A stretch of DNA of 64,000 nt, from the NCBI GenBank assembly GCA_023418505.1, contig JAEZZR010000001.1, positions 310,001 to 374,000 on the forward strand. Direction: 5' to 3'. The notes beneath the pieces were generated by a model. It did no database searches. It had not been told where the DNA came from and saw nothing but the letters and a program-made list of their open reading frames with translations. This DNA comes from Actinomycetes bacterium (GTDB lineage: Bacteria > Actinomycetota > Actinomycetes > Mycobacteriales > Mycobacteriaceae). The position numbers and the translations under genes are program-made. Positions 15,887 to 23,902 of the stretch are shown piece by piece (the first letter of the stretch is position 1; each line of letters starts with the position of its first letter).

Positions 15887-17068
15887 CTATATATTTAGCG
15901 CCAATGGCCCGAATGTGAGCGCTATACCCACCAGACCAGCCAAGATTGGTGTGAGCACATCTCGCTTACGACGAATTAGGTTCGCACCACCAATAAACAG
16001 TGCAATCACCAGCAGTGCTAGGAAGATCACTGCCGCAGTAGGCAGAGATTCCCACAGCAAGATGAAGGCGAAGAACACCAGAACGCCAGCAAGCAATCCC
16101 ACGATCACCTGAACAATCAACAGGCCGATGCTTAGGGAATTATCTTCTGCTGGATCTTCGGCAGCCTTCTTGGCTACGGGCTCTTCGGCAACCTCTCGCT
16201 CGGCTACTTCGTCGCCACGCTCATCAGCACGCTCTAGCTGCTGTTCGGTTGGCGCTGGGTAATCCCGGTCTGCCAGGGTATCGGTGTCGGAGTCTTTTTC
16301 TACCGTGTCTAGCTCTTCAGGCGCATCTAGCTCGTCGCGTTTGGTGTTTTCTTCTGCAACCCGAGCAGCCTGAGCATTGGATTCTTCAGCCTTAGATTTC
16401 TCGTCCGAGACAATCGGCAACGTAGCCGTGGCTTCGAGATCCTGCGGTGAGGTCTCGTTGCGCTCTAGCGTGGTTTCTGGCGCTGGTGCGGAGGTTGCCA
16501 CCAACTTCGCTTTCGGCGCACCTGCTGCCACGCCCGTTGGAGCACCATCACGCCAAGCCAGAACGTCGCGAGCTACCGGCCCTGCTTCAGCTACCGTGCG
16601 AGACGGATCAGTTGGGTCGCGCAGCTCGGTAAACGTATAAGTAACCTCACCACGAGCCGAATCCTGGGTTACTGCAACGGGCTCGGTTGGAACAGCCAGC
16701 GGTACTGCAACAGCAGGAGCAGCTGGGGTCTCGCGAACCGCAGGTTCAGCCACAGCTACCGGTTCTGCTACCGGCTCAACTTCAGGCTGCTCGTCGGCAC
16801 TGCGCTGCTCCACTGCTTCCACAGTATCGGCAACAGTGTTCCGGGAGTCCGAAGCGCCTTCTTCGTCGACAAGCGCATGAGAACCCCGGCGCGGACCTTC
16901 GGCGCGCACCTTAGGAATCGAACCCGTAAGTTCTGCAACCGAGATGCCACCATCTTCTAACGAACGACGCCGCCTACGGCGGGGCGCCTGATCCGAACTA
17001 CTAGACGTGCTGCCTTCTTGCTTCGCACGTGCCAGTAACTCGGCAACGGTGAGTTTCTCGTCGCTCAT
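15887..17068 (-). CDS. Actinobacterial membrane protein with long acidic Pro/Ala-rich N-terminal region
   Basis: A 393-residue protein in the Rv0497 position. The N-terminus has Leu-Thr-Val-Ala-Glu-Leu-Leu-Ala-Arg-Ala, an Arg cluster (six consecutive Arg) and Ile-Ser-Val-Ala-Glu-Leu-Thr-Gly; a repeated Val-Ala-Glu-Leu motif is visible. A low-complexity stretch rich in Glu, Ala, Pro and Val runs to about residue 310. The C-terminal 85 residues form three or four membrane helices. The ATG at 17068, one base after the ppx stop, has GAAAGGGATG upstream. The function is unknown; the long cytosolic tail suggests a scaffold or a protein-interaction platform. Confidence 0.8.
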   Translation of the reverse strand: MSDEKLTVAELLARAKQEGSTSSSSDQAPRRRRRRSLEDGGISVAELTGSIPKVRAEGPRRGSHALVDEEGASDSRNTVADTVEAVEQRSADEQPEVEPVAEPVAVAEPAVRETPAAPAVAVPLAVPTEPVAVTQDSARGEVTYTFTELRDPTDPSRTVAEAGPVARDVLAWRDGAPTGVAAGAPKAKLVATSAPAPETTLERNETSPQDLEATATLPIVSDEKSKAEESNAQAARVAEENTKRDELDAPEELDTVEKDSDTDTLADRDYPAPTEQQLERADERGDEVAEREVAEEPVAKKAAEDPAEDNSLSIGLLIVQVIVGLLAGVLVFFAFILLWESLPTAAVIFLALLVIALFIGGANLIRRKRDVLTPILAGLVGIALTFGPLALNI

Positions 17069-17069
17069 G

Positions 17070-18008
17070 TCATCCCTTTCCATAGAGGTTGCCGTCGAGG
17101 CGCCGGAGGATAACGCCTTCCCGCAAAGCCCATGGACAAATTTCTACCTGTTCTAAACCTAATGCCCTCATGCTTGCTTCCGCTACTAGCGCGCCGGCAA
17201 CAATCTGATGAGAACGATCCGAACTCACACCTTCGAGCTCCGCGCGGTCGGCGGCAGTCATGCGAGAAATGAACGCAATCAGCTGGCGCAGACCCGCAGC
17301 CGTAAGCGTGCGCTTCACTCGAGGCCCTGCCGCACTTGGCGCCGCACCTGTTAAACGTGCCAGCGTACGGAAGGTTTTCGACGTAGCAACCGCCAAATCA
17401 GGATCGCCCAGCTGGCGCAAATGCTTCGCCGGCTCCACTAGCTCCGCATCGATGTAATCACGCAACAAATCGATCCGCTTGCGCGATGGAGGATCCGCAT
17501 CGAACCAATTATGGGTTAACCGCGAAGCACCGAGCAGCAACGAATAGGCGGCCTCTGGATCCTCATCTTCACCAGAAGTCAGCTCTAAAGAACCACCACC
17601 GATATCCAGGTTTACGATGCGCCCAGCGGACCAGCCGTACCAACGTCGTACAGCTAAAAACGTCAACCGTGCTTCATCTTCGCCCGAGAGAATCTCAAGC
17701 TTGACCCCAGTTTCCTTTTCCACATGAGCCAGCACCGCGTCGGAGTTATCCGCGTCCCGCACCGCAGAGGTAGCAAAGCAGATCATCTCTTCACAACGCA
17801 TCTGGGTGGCCATTTCCTTGGCTTCACCCACATACCCGGTGAGCTTGTTGATACCTTTCTTGGACAGATTATTGTCCTTATCCAGGTACTCCACCAGCTT
17901 CATTGTGGATTTCATATTGCTCATTGCGGTGGGGTGTCCACCACGCCGGGCGTCGACCATCACCAAATGAACGGTATTACTACCGACGTCTAATACACCT
18001 AATCGCAC
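17070..18008 (-). CDS. ppx: Exopolyphosphatase / Ppx-GppA phosphatase
   Basis: A 312-residue member of the Ppx/GppA family (ASKHA fold), which hydrolyses polyphosphate and/or pppGpp. It opens with the phosphate-binding loop Val-Leu-Asp-Val-Gly-Ser-Asn-Thr-Val-His-Leu-Val, and Asn-Leu-Asp-Ile-Gly-Gly-Gly-Ser-Leu-Glu gives the second glycine-rich loop. The length fits the short actinobacterial Ppx1/Ppx2 type without the C-terminal HD domain. It starts with GTG, 6 nt after a TACGCT hexamer. It lies close to senX3-regX3, consistent with phosphate physiology, and is divergent from the Rv0495c-like gene with a gap of only 33 bp. Confidence 0.92.
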   Translation of the reverse strand: MRLGVLDVGSNTVHLVMVDARRGGHPTAMSNMKSTMKLVEYLDKDNNLSKKGINKLTGYVGEAKEMATQMRCEEMICFATSAVRDADNSDAVLAHVEKETGVKLEILSGEDEARLTFLAVRRWYGWSAGRIVNLDIGGGSLELTSGEDEDPEAAYSLLLGASRLTHNWFDADPPSRKRIDLLRDYIDAELVEPAKHLRQLGDPDLAVATSKTFRTLARLTGAAPSAAGPRVKRTLTAAGLRQLIAFISRMTAADRAELEGVSSDRSHQIVAGALVAEASMRALGLEQVEICPWALREGVILRRLDGNLYGKG

Positions 18009-18014
18009 AATCCT

Positions 18015-18020
18015 AGCGTA
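18015..18020 (-). promoter_or_regulatory. -10-like hexamer of a leaderless ppx start
   Basis: TACGCT on the minus strand lies 6 nt before the ppx GTG, inside a 33-bp divergent gap. Confidence 0.45.
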
Positions 18021-18027
18021 AACGGTC

Positions 18028-18033
18028 TACGAT
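18028..18033 (+). promoter_or_regulatory. -10-like hexamer of a leaderless start (Rv0495c-like gene)
   Basis: TACGAT lies 8 nt before the GTG at 18042. Together with the ppx hexamer it makes a back-to-back promoter pair in a very short spacer. Confidence 0.45.
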
Positions 18034-18041
18034 AGTTCAGT

Positions 18042-18962
18042 GTGAATCAGCCCAAAGAGGTGGCTCCGGATTTTCCGCGCGAGTGGTTCGAGTTCGTCAA
18101 TCCCGAGGATCCAGAGCACATTATTTCGTGCGACTTAACGTGGCTTTTGTCCCGCTACCAGTGCGCTTTCGGCACTCCGGCATGCTTGGGAATCGATGCT
18201 GCCAATCCTGATGTGGGTTGCTGTGGTCATGGCGCTTTTCTTTGCGACGACGACGATCGGGGAAATCTCACCGCCACTGTAGAGCGCATGGTGGCTGATA
18301 AAGAGATGTTGGGGATCCAATGGTGGCAGCGCCAACCGGAGGGGTTATTGGAAGAGTTCGCGACGGAGCATGCTGGCGACGACGCACAAGATGCACAGAG
18401 TAAGACTGATTCCGAGGAAATCGAGCCCTGGTTGGTATGGGATGAGCTAGATAACGACGAAGGAGAGCCCGAACCGGCACTAAAGACCAAGGTGATCGAA
18501 GGCGCGTGCATTTTCGCGAACCGTCAGGGCTGGCCGACGGGTGCCGGGTGTGCATTGCACCAGTGGGCTGCCCATCATGGGATTAGCCATATTGAAGCGA
18601 AACCGGAGGTGTGCTGGCAGCTGCCGCTGCGCCGATTAGAGGATTGGGAAGAGCGTGCCGACGGCGTAGAGATCCTACGCACCACGATCACCGAATATGA
18701 TCGCCGTGGCTGGGGCGGTGGCGGCGAAGATTTCGACTGGTATTGCACCGGCGATCCCAATACCCATCGCAATGCTGAGGCTATCTGGCGTACCCACCGC
18801 GACGAGCTCGTGGAGCTCATTGGCTTGCCGTGCTACGAGATTCTGGCGCAGCATTGCCAGGCGCGCGAAGCTGCTGGATTGGCTGGCGCTTTTGGTCCGT
18901 CTGGTTATCCGCTGCTGGCGATTCATCCGGCAACAGCTGCGGCACAAAATGCCGGGCAGTAG
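18042..18962 (+). CDS. Conserved cysteine-rich actinobacterial protein (Rv0495c-like)
   Basis: A 306-residue soluble protein of unknown function found next to ppx in actinobacteria. The N-terminal part holds a cysteine cluster: Ile-Ser-Cys-Asp-Leu-Thr-Trp, then Cys-Ala-Phe-Gly-Thr-Pro-Ala-Cys, Gly-Cys-Cys-Gly-His-Gly-Ala and Leu-Cys-Asp-Asp-Asp. Further Cys residues lie near residues 155, 167 and 189 (Ala-Gly-Cys-Ala-Leu-His; Glu-Val-Cys-Trp-Gln-Leu-Pro). Such spacing suggests a zinc or iron site. The middle section is acidic and low in complexity. It starts with GTG, probably leaderless. No enzyme motif is recognised; a metal-dependent role is inference only. Confidence 0.8.
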   Translation: MNQPKEVAPDFPREWFEFVNPEDPEHIISCDLTWLLSRYQCAFGTPACLGIDAANPDVGCCGHGAFLCDDDDRGNLTATVERMVADKEMLGIQWWQRQPEGLLEEFATEHAGDDAQDAQSKTDSEEIEPWLVWDELDNDEGEPEPALKTKVIEGACIFANRQGWPTGAGCALHQWAAHHGISHIEAKPEVCWQLPLRRLEDWEERADGVEILRTTITEYDRRGWGGGGEDFDWYCTGDPNTHRNAEAIWRTHRDELVELIGLPCYEILAQHCQAREAAGLAGAFGPSGYPLLAIHPATAAAQNAGQ

Positions 18963-18996
18963 CGGTGTGCCCCTCCGTCGCAGCTGGCGTGGCGTT

Positions 18997-19689
18997 TTAC
19001 GCTTCGAACTTATAGCCCAACCCACGCACGGTGGTTAAATGCTGTGGCGAAGATGGGTTTGGTTCAATCTTGGAGCGCAATCGCTTCACATGCACATCCA
19101 GAGTCTTGGAGTCTCCGATGTAGTGGGCGCCCCACACTCGATCGATCAGCTGCCCACGAGTAAGTACTCGGCCGGTATTGCGCAACAGATATTCCAACAG
19201 GTCGAATTCTTTCAATGGCAGCGTAACCTCATCGCCATCTACCCACACCATGTGGCGTTCCACATCCATGCGTACAGGCCCGGCCACCAAGATGTTGTCT
19301 TCGTAATCTTCGTCGTCGAATTCAGGTTCGACACCACGGCGTAACACTGCACGAATCCGGGCAATCAATTCGCGGGAGCTATATGGCTTGGTCACATAAT
19401 CGTCGGCACCGATTTCAAGACCGACTACTTTGTCGATCTCGCTATCCCGTGCAGTCACCATAATCACGGGTGTGCTGGAGGTAGCCCGGATGTTTTTACA
19501 CACTTCCGTGCCGCTCATACCTGGGAGCATCAGATCTAGCAGCACGATGTCTGGAGGATTCTGGGCAAATAGTTGCAATGCCGATGGGCCGTCTGCGGCA
19601 ACTTGTACTTGGAAGCCTTCGCGCTGCAGCAAAAATGCCAGCGGTTCCGCCAAAGCTTCTTCGTCTTCAACAATGAGAACAGAAGTCAT
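18997..19689 (-). CDS. regX3: Response regulator RegX3 (OmpR/PhoB type)
   Basis: A 230-residue response regulator. The receiver domain has the acidic pair Glu8-Asp9/Glu10, phosphoacceptor Asp52 (Leu-Leu-Asp-Leu-Met-Leu-Pro-Gly), the switch residue Thr79 and Lys101 (Thr-Lys-Pro-Tyr). The C-terminal winged-helix domain (Leu-Pro-Leu-Lys-Glu-Phe-Asp-Leu-Leu-Glu-Tyr-Leu-Leu; Arg-Gly-Leu-Gly-Tyr-Lys-Phe) is OmpR type. It follows the SenX3 kinase gene after 190 bp. In actinobacteria this pair responds to phosphate limitation and controls the pst genes and others. The gene name rests on the gpmA-senX3-regX3 order as well as the domains. Confidence 0.93.
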   Translation of the reverse strand: MTSVLIVEDEEALAEPLAFLLQREGFQVQVAADGPSALQLFAQNPPDIVLLDLMLPGMSGTEVCKNIRATSSTPVIMVTARDSEIDKVVGLEIGADDYVTKPYSSRELIARIRAVLRRGVEPEFDDEDYEDNILVAGPVRMDVERHMVWVDGDEVTLPLKEFDLLEYLLRNTGRVLTRGQLIDRVWGAHYIGDSKTLDVHVKRLRSKIEPNPSSPQHLTTVRGLGYKFEA

Positions 19690-19879
19690 AGATCTTTTCC
19701 AGGTAGTTCATTGCACTGGGTTGTTCTTGTATCTGCAGCTCAAAGCCGTACAAGAAATAGGTCTATCCCACATCTTACGGTGGCTCAAGAATTTACGCGG
19801 GACAATTGGGTTCTGTAGCTCTATTCCGGTTGGTCTTTCATTCCAATTGCTCTTTTCCCGTTGCAAGTAGCTTCATCCC
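19690..19879. other. Spacer between senX3 and regX3
   Basis: 190 bp with no gene and visibly lower GC than its neighbours. In mycobacteria the same gap carries MIRU repeats; here I see no tandem array. It may hold a separate regX3 promoter. Confidence 0.5.
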
Positions 19880-21028
19880 TTAACTGGATTCTTTCGCTAC
19901 TGGCAGTTGGATTGTGAAAGTAGAGCCAGTACCTGGCCTACTCCAGAGCTTGATATCGCCACCATGGTTAGCCACCACATGCTTCACAATCGCCAGCCCT
20001 AATCCCGTGCCACCAGTAGAACGAGACCGTGCTTTATCCACGCGATAGAAGCGCTCGAAGATACGCTCTTGATCTGCCAGGGAGATACCCATCCCTTGAT
20101 CAGTGACCTGCAGCGCCACAGTAGCGTTGTCTACCCGGGTGGCAGATACCGCAACCGGCGTCGCTTCCGGCGAGTAGTTAATCGCATTGGTAATCAAGTT
20201 GGTTAGCGCGGTAATGAGCAAAGATCGATCACCTGCAACGATCAAGTTATCTTCTACCGACACACTGATATGAATGCCCGATTCTTCCGCCAGGGGCTTC
20301 GTGCGCTGCACAGCAGAGTAAACCAACTCGCCACAATCCAGCGGTTCCAGATCCGGCAGCGATTCTGCACCTTGCAACTTCGACAACGAGATTAATTCCG
20401 AAATCATCACCGATAGCCGCTTGGATTCTTTAGTCAGCCGATCAGAGAAATGCTGTACGGCATCTGGATCGTCGGTAGCTTCGGAAAGTGCTTCTACCAG
20501 CAAGCTCATCGCACCTACTGGGGTCTTAAGTTCGTGCGAGACGTTAGCCACGAAGTCTCGGCGTGCTGCTTCCATGCGCACCAGCTCGGATTCGTCGGTG
20601 GCATACAGCACCACATACTGCTTGCCATCTAAAGCCAACGGCGAGATCACACAGCTCACTGTGATATCCGCAGCTCCTGGGCGGCGGGCAGGCAACGTTA
20701 ATTGCAGATATTGGTCTTCTTCAGTTTGGAAAGTGCGCTCAGCGGCTTCCCAACCGCGCCGATGCAGATCACGTTCAAACACCAGCCCCAGCCGGTGGAT
20801 CCGCGGATTCGACAGCACCACGTCGCCAGCCCGATCGATCACCGCAATGCCGGTAGGCGCTCCCTGAATCACCAGGTGCAGCACCTGCGAGATGCCCGTG
20901 TTACGGGCGCGGTGTTGCGCGTTACGGTCGCGCACCCGCTGGCTAATTCCCTTCACGACGCCGGCAAGCAGCAAAATCACCGCTGCAACTGCGGCACCGC
21001 AGAGAAAAATGAGTACAGATGACAACAC
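19880..21028 (-). CDS. senX3: Sensor histidine kinase SenX3
   Basis: A 382-residue membrane-linked kinase. One hydrophobic helix (residues 4-24) is followed by a PAS-like segment (about 45-145), the HisKA H-box Asn-Val-Ser-His-Glu-Leu-Lys-Thr-Pro with His165, and an HATPase domain with the N-box Asn-Leu-Ile-Thr-Asn-Ala-Ile-Asn-Tyr-Ser and the G-boxes Asp-Gln-Gly-Met-Gly-Ile and Gly-Gly-Thr-Gly-Leu-Gly-Leu. There is no sizeable extracellular sensor loop, which fits the model in which SenX3 senses phosphate through the Pst system. The start is GTG at 21028 (a TTG is the second codon). It lies between gpmA and regX3. Confidence 0.93.
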   Translation of the reverse strand: MLSSVLIFLCGAAVAAVILLLAGVVKGISQRVRDRNAQHRARNTGISQVLHLVIQGAPTGIAVIDRAGDVVLSNPRIHRLGLVFERDLHRRGWEAAERTFQTEEDQYLQLTLPARRPGAADITVSCVISPLALDGKQYVVLYATDESELVRMEAARRDFVANVSHELKTPVGAMSLLVEALSEATDDPDAVQHFSDRLTKESKRLSVMISELISLSKLQGAESLPDLEPLDCGELVYSAVQRTKPLAEESGIHISVSVEDNLIVAGDRSLLITALTNLITNAINYSPEATPVAVSATRVDNATVALQVTDQGMGISLADQERIFERFYRVDKARSRSTGGTGLGLAIVKHVVANHGGDIKLWSRPGTGSTFTIQLPVAKESS

Positions 21029-21048
21029 AGCGCTAACACTAGTAGTAA

Positions 21049-21060
21049 AGCGTTAACGCT
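21049..21060. promoter_or_regulatory. 12-bp palindrome upstream of senX3
   Basis: AGCGTTAACGCT is a perfect inverted repeat 21 bp before the senX3 start. A related half (CAGCGCTAAC) lies nearer the start. It could be an autoregulatory operator; the binding factor is not known. Confidence 0.35.
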
Positions 21061-21109
21061 GCGCGTTGAAAATTAGGAAGTTACCGTCTTACGGGTTTCT
21101 TCCCGGGGT

Positions 21110-21856
21110 TTACTTGCTGCCCTGGTTCGCAACTGCAGCTGCACCAGCTGCTGCTGCTTCCGGATCCAAGTAGGTGCCACCTGGGTTGAGCACAGCACCG
21201 TTGCTATCAATCTCGTACACCAATGGGATGCCGGTTGGGATGTTCAGACCAGCAATGTCCTCGTCCGAGATCTTGTCCAGGTGCTTGACCAAAGCACGCA
21301 GGGAGTTGCCGTGCGCGGCGATCATCACGGTCTCGCCGTTCTTCACGCGAGGTTCAATTTCCTCTTCGTAGTAAGGAACGAAGCGCTTTACGACGTCCAA
21401 CAGGCACTCGGTCTGAGGAACCTTATCCAAGTTGGCGTAACGAGCTTCGTGAGCCTGCGAGTACTCTGCATCGTCATCCAATGGTGGCGGTGGAGTGTCG
21501 TAGGAACGGCGCCAAGCCATGAACTGATCTTCGCCGTACTTTTCCTTGGTCTCTGCCTTGTTAAGGCCCTGCAGTGCACCGTAGTGGCGCTCGTTCAGAC
21601 GCCAGTCGCGAATCACTGGAATCCATGCCAGATCAGCCTTATCCAAAGCGATGTTGGCGGTGGTGATCGCACGACGCAGCAAAGAGGTGTACAGAATCGA
21701 TGGCTTCAAGTCTGCTTCTACCAGCATCTCGCCGGCGCGAGCAGCTTCCGCACGACCCTTGTCGGTCAAGTGAACATCTACCCAACCGGTGAACTGGTTG
21801 GAAGCATTCCAATCACTTTGACCATGGCGAACCAGAATCAACTTTCCGTTACTCAT
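21110..21856 (-). CDS. gpmA: 2,3-bisphosphoglycerate-dependent phosphoglycerate mutase
   Basis: A glycolytic enzyme interconverting 3- and 2-phosphoglycerate through a phosphohistidine. 248 residues. Leu-Val-Arg-His-Gly-Gln-Ser-Asp-Trp-Asn places the catalytic His at residue 11. Glu-Arg-His-Tyr-Gly-Ala-Leu-Gln-Gly and the second His in Ala-Ala-His-Gly-Asn-Ser-Leu-Arg-Ala are the standard dPGM motifs. The ATG at 21856 begins the conserved Ser-Asn-Gly-Lys-Leu; the upstream open frame is not conserved in type. The C-terminus is Ala-rich. It occupies the Rv0489 position before senX3. Confidence 0.96.
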   Translation of the reverse strand: MSNGKLILVRHGQSDWNASNQFTGWVDVHLTDKGRAEAARAGEMLVEADLKPSILYTSLLRRAITTANIALDKADLAWIPVIRDWRLNERHYGALQGLNKAETKEKYGEDQFMAWRRSYDTPPPPLDDDAEYSQAHEARYANLDKVPQTECLLDVVKRFVPYYEEEIEPRVKNGETVMIAAHGNSLRALVKHLDKISDEDIAGLNIPTGIPLVYEIDSNGAVLNPGGTYLDPEAAAAGAAAVANQGSK

Positions 21857-21917
21857 GCCTTCAATTGTGCCTGAATTCTGGCGCACGCGCTGCCCGCATT
21901 ACCCCGCTGGGGTACTG

Positions 21918-22475
21918 CTACTGATCCGGGCTGCCACCTTCGGCCAGATGGGAAAATTGCTGCAAATTCGCAGTAGATTCGCCTCTATCCAAGCGCCATT
22001 TCCATTCTCTTTTGATGGAAGACGCGAATCCGCGCTCCAAAATGAGGTTGAAATCACCATCGGCAGTTTCGAGAACTTGGCCTAGAAGGCGATCCAGATC
22101 GTCGTCGGAAAGCTCGGCCGGCAATTGACCCACCAGATAAATATCGCCGTTGGCATCGATCGTGTATGAGACGCCGAACAGCTTGCGGTTGCGCTGTAAC
22201 AACCACTTGTAGACAGTTTCGAAGTTTTCTTCTGGCTTGCGACACACGAAGGCTTCTACGCGCAAAGAATCCGGCGCGGGTATGAGACCCACGACGGTTT
22301 TCAGTTTCTTCTGCCCCGGAAGTTCCAGCACAGCAATAGGCCGTGCACCCTGATCGCGGATGATCTGATGTTCCACACCGAGGCGCTCTAACTGCGCACT
22401 TAATCGCTCGATCCCGGGCTTTGCCTGCTGCTCTGTCATGTCCTCTGTCATGTTCTGTGCCATGTCCTCTGTCAT
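21918..22475 (-). CDS. YbjN-domain protein
   Basis: A 185-residue soluble protein in the Rv0487 position between mshA and gpmA. The core (Pro-Ile-Ala-Val-Leu-Glu-Leu-Pro-Gly through Arg-Lys-Leu-Phe-Gly-Val-Ser-Tyr and Gly-Asp-Ile-Tyr-Leu-Val-Gly-Gln-Leu-Pro) fits the YbjN family, whose fold resembles type III secretion chaperones and whose role is not defined. The first 16 residues are two copies of an eight-residue unit (Met-Thr-Glu-Asp-Met...), which gives several in-frame ATGs. The first ATG (22475) has AAGGAG 8 nt upstream and is the likely start. It begins 3 nt after the mshA stop. Confidence 0.85.
   Translation of the reverse strand: MTEDMAQNMTEDMTEQQAKPGIERLSAQLERLGVEHQIIRDQGARPIAVLELPGQKKLKTVVGLIPAPDSLRVEAFVCRKPEENFETVYKWLLQRNRKLFGVSYTIDANGDIYLVGQLPAELSDDDLDRLLGQVLETADGDFNLILERGFASSIKREWKWRLDRGESTANLQQFSHLAEGGSPDQ
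22428..22475 (-). repeat. Two 24-bp in-frame units at the ybjN-like start
   Basis: Each unit encodes Met-Thr-Glu-Asp-Met followed by three residues (Ala-Gln-Asn or Thr-Glu-Gln), so the start codon context is duplicated. Confidence 0.75.
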
Positions 22476-22478
22476 GCC

Positions 22479-23837
22479 TCAGTCTCCTTGAGCGAAACGT
22501 TGTGGGCAATCATTCGCCGCGAAATTATCTTGCGCCTCATCGTAAGCGCACACCAGCTGCTGGGCGGTGTTTCGCCAGGAATACTGGCGGGCATGGGCGA
22601 CGGCGTTGCGGCTCATGTCTTGGCGGGCAGCGTCGTCGGTAAGCAAATCAGAAAGTACTTCCGCCCAGGCTTTCGGATCGTGGGAATCCACCAACCTACC
22701 TGTGATGCCATCACTCACCGCCAGCGAGAGCCCACCCTGACGCGCGGCGACCACCGGAGTACCGCAGGCTTGAGCCTCCATGGCGACGAAGCCGAAGGAC
22801 TCGTTGTAGCTCGGCACGGCAACCACATCGGCAGCTTGGTAGAGGCTAACCAGCTCCTCGGGCGGGCGGGGGCGTAAGAAACGTACGTGATCCTGCAGAT
22901 TCAGCTCCTGGGCGAGGTGCTGGAACTCATCGGGGCGCGCCAACCCGGAACCGGAAGGGCCGCCGCAGATAATCGCGCGAACGTTGGTGAGGTTGTCCCC
23001 CATTTCCGCCAGCGCACGCAGCAAGACCTGCGGCCCTTTCAAGCGCTGCAGGCGACCGACGAACAGCACCAACTTCATGTGCATCGGCAAACCCAACTGC
23101 CGGCGGGCGCGTTCAGTGGCGCGATCGGAGCCCGGATTAAAGAGCTCGACGTCTACTCCCGGCGGTACAACGTGGATGCGGTCGAGGGGTGCGTCGTGGA
23201 GCTCGGAAAGCTCGGTAGCTTCGGCTTGGGTGTTGACGATCAGGCCGTTGGCGTTGTCGACGATCTGCTGCTCGCAGATACGGCGGGCTTCAGGCTCTGG
23301 GGTGTCCCCGGCGGCCAGGTGCGCATTCTTCACCGCCGCGAGAGTATGCGCCGTATGCACCAGCGGAATCTGCCACAAATCCCGCAACAGCCAACCCACC
23401 TGGCCGGAAAGCCAGTAGTGAGAGTGGATGATGTCGTAGCCTGGCGCGGTGTCGGTGGCGGTGGCCGTGTCGGTGGCAGTGGCGGTGGCGGTGTCGGCGT
23501 CGCCACAACCCGCAGCTTCGCACCGCGCGAAGGCAATAATGCCGCCAGTAAACGAAGCCAGCTGGGTGGGTAACTCTGATTTACTCAAACCCTCGAAGGG
23601 ACCGGCAACGATATTGATCACGCGCAGGTTCGGAGCCACTTCAACGATCTCCCCTTGGCGCGGCCGGGTGGCGCGGGTAAACACATCCACCTGATGGCCT
23701 TCACGAGCCAACTGCTGGCAACTGCGCAGCACATAGACGTTCATGCCACCGGCATCACCAGAGCCGGGCTGCTCTAAAGGAGAGGTGTGCATGGAAATCA
23801 CGGCGATGCGCTTCGGCGCCGGGGCTGATTCGGTCAT
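22479..23837 (-). CDS. mshA: D-inositol-3-phosphate glycosyltransferase (mycothiol synthesis)
   Basis: MshA joins GlcNAc from UDP-GlcNAc to inositol-3-phosphate, the first step of mycothiol, the main actinobacterial low-mass thiol. 452 residues, GT4 fold. The N-terminus shows Ser-Met-His-Thr-Ser-Pro with Gly-Ser-Gly-Asp-Ala-Gly-Gly-Met-Asn-Val-Tyr-Val; the GT-B C-domain shows Phe-Val-Gly-Arg-Leu-Gln and the Glu-Ser-Phe-Gly-Phe-Val-Ala-Met-Glu-Ala-Gln donor motif. Around residues 113-130 it carries an unusual run of Asp, Thr and Ala from a 6-bp-type repeat, just before the conserved Ile-Ile-His-Ser-His-Tyr-Trp-Leu-Ser-Gly. It is followed at once by the YbjN-like gene and is divergent from fadD. 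Confidence 0.95.
   Translation of the reverse strand: MTESAPAPKRIAVISMHTSPLEQPGSGDAGGMNVYVLRSCQQLAREGHQVDVFTRATRPRQGEIVEVAPNLRVINIVAGPFEGLSKSELPTQLASFTGGIIAFARCEAAGCGDADTATATATDTATATDTAPGYDIIHSHYWLSGQVGWLLRDLWQIPLVHTAHTLAAVKNAHLAAGDTPEPEARRICEQQIVDNANGLIVNTQAEATELSELHDAPLDRIHVVPPGVDVELFNPGSDRATERARRQLGLPMHMKLVLFVGRLQRLKGPQVLLRALAEMGDNLTNVRAIICGGPSGSGLARPDEFQHLAQELNLQDHVRFLRPRPPEELVSLYQAADVVAVPSYNESFGFVAMEAQACGTPVVAARQGGLSLAVSDGITGRLVDSHDPKAWAEVLSDLLTDDAARQDMSRNAVAHARQYSWRNTAQQLVCAYDEAQDNFAANDCPQRFAQGD
23448..23499 (-). repeat. Low-complexity Thr/Ala repeat inside mshA
   Basis: GTGTCGGTGGCG-type hexamer units (plus strand) repeat about eight times and encode alternating Thr-Ala with periodic Asp. 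It keeps the frame. Confidence 0.75.
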
Positions 23838-23881
23838 ACCCCTACCCTGCCTTATTTCAGATTCAACAGCACAAACGAGTT

Positions 23882-23899
23882 ACCTACGGTAGCGTAGGT
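23882..23899. promoter_or_regulatory. Inverted repeat at the fadD start, candidate TetR-type operator
   Basis: ACCTACG-GTAG-CGTAGGT is a perfect 7-bp inverted repeat with a 4-bp centre, ending 3 nt before the fadD ATG. Its form resembles operators of TetR-family fatty-acid regulators. Binding here would block both fadD and mshA promoters in their 65-bp gap. Confidence 0.45.
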
Positions 23900-23902
23900 T
23901 TT

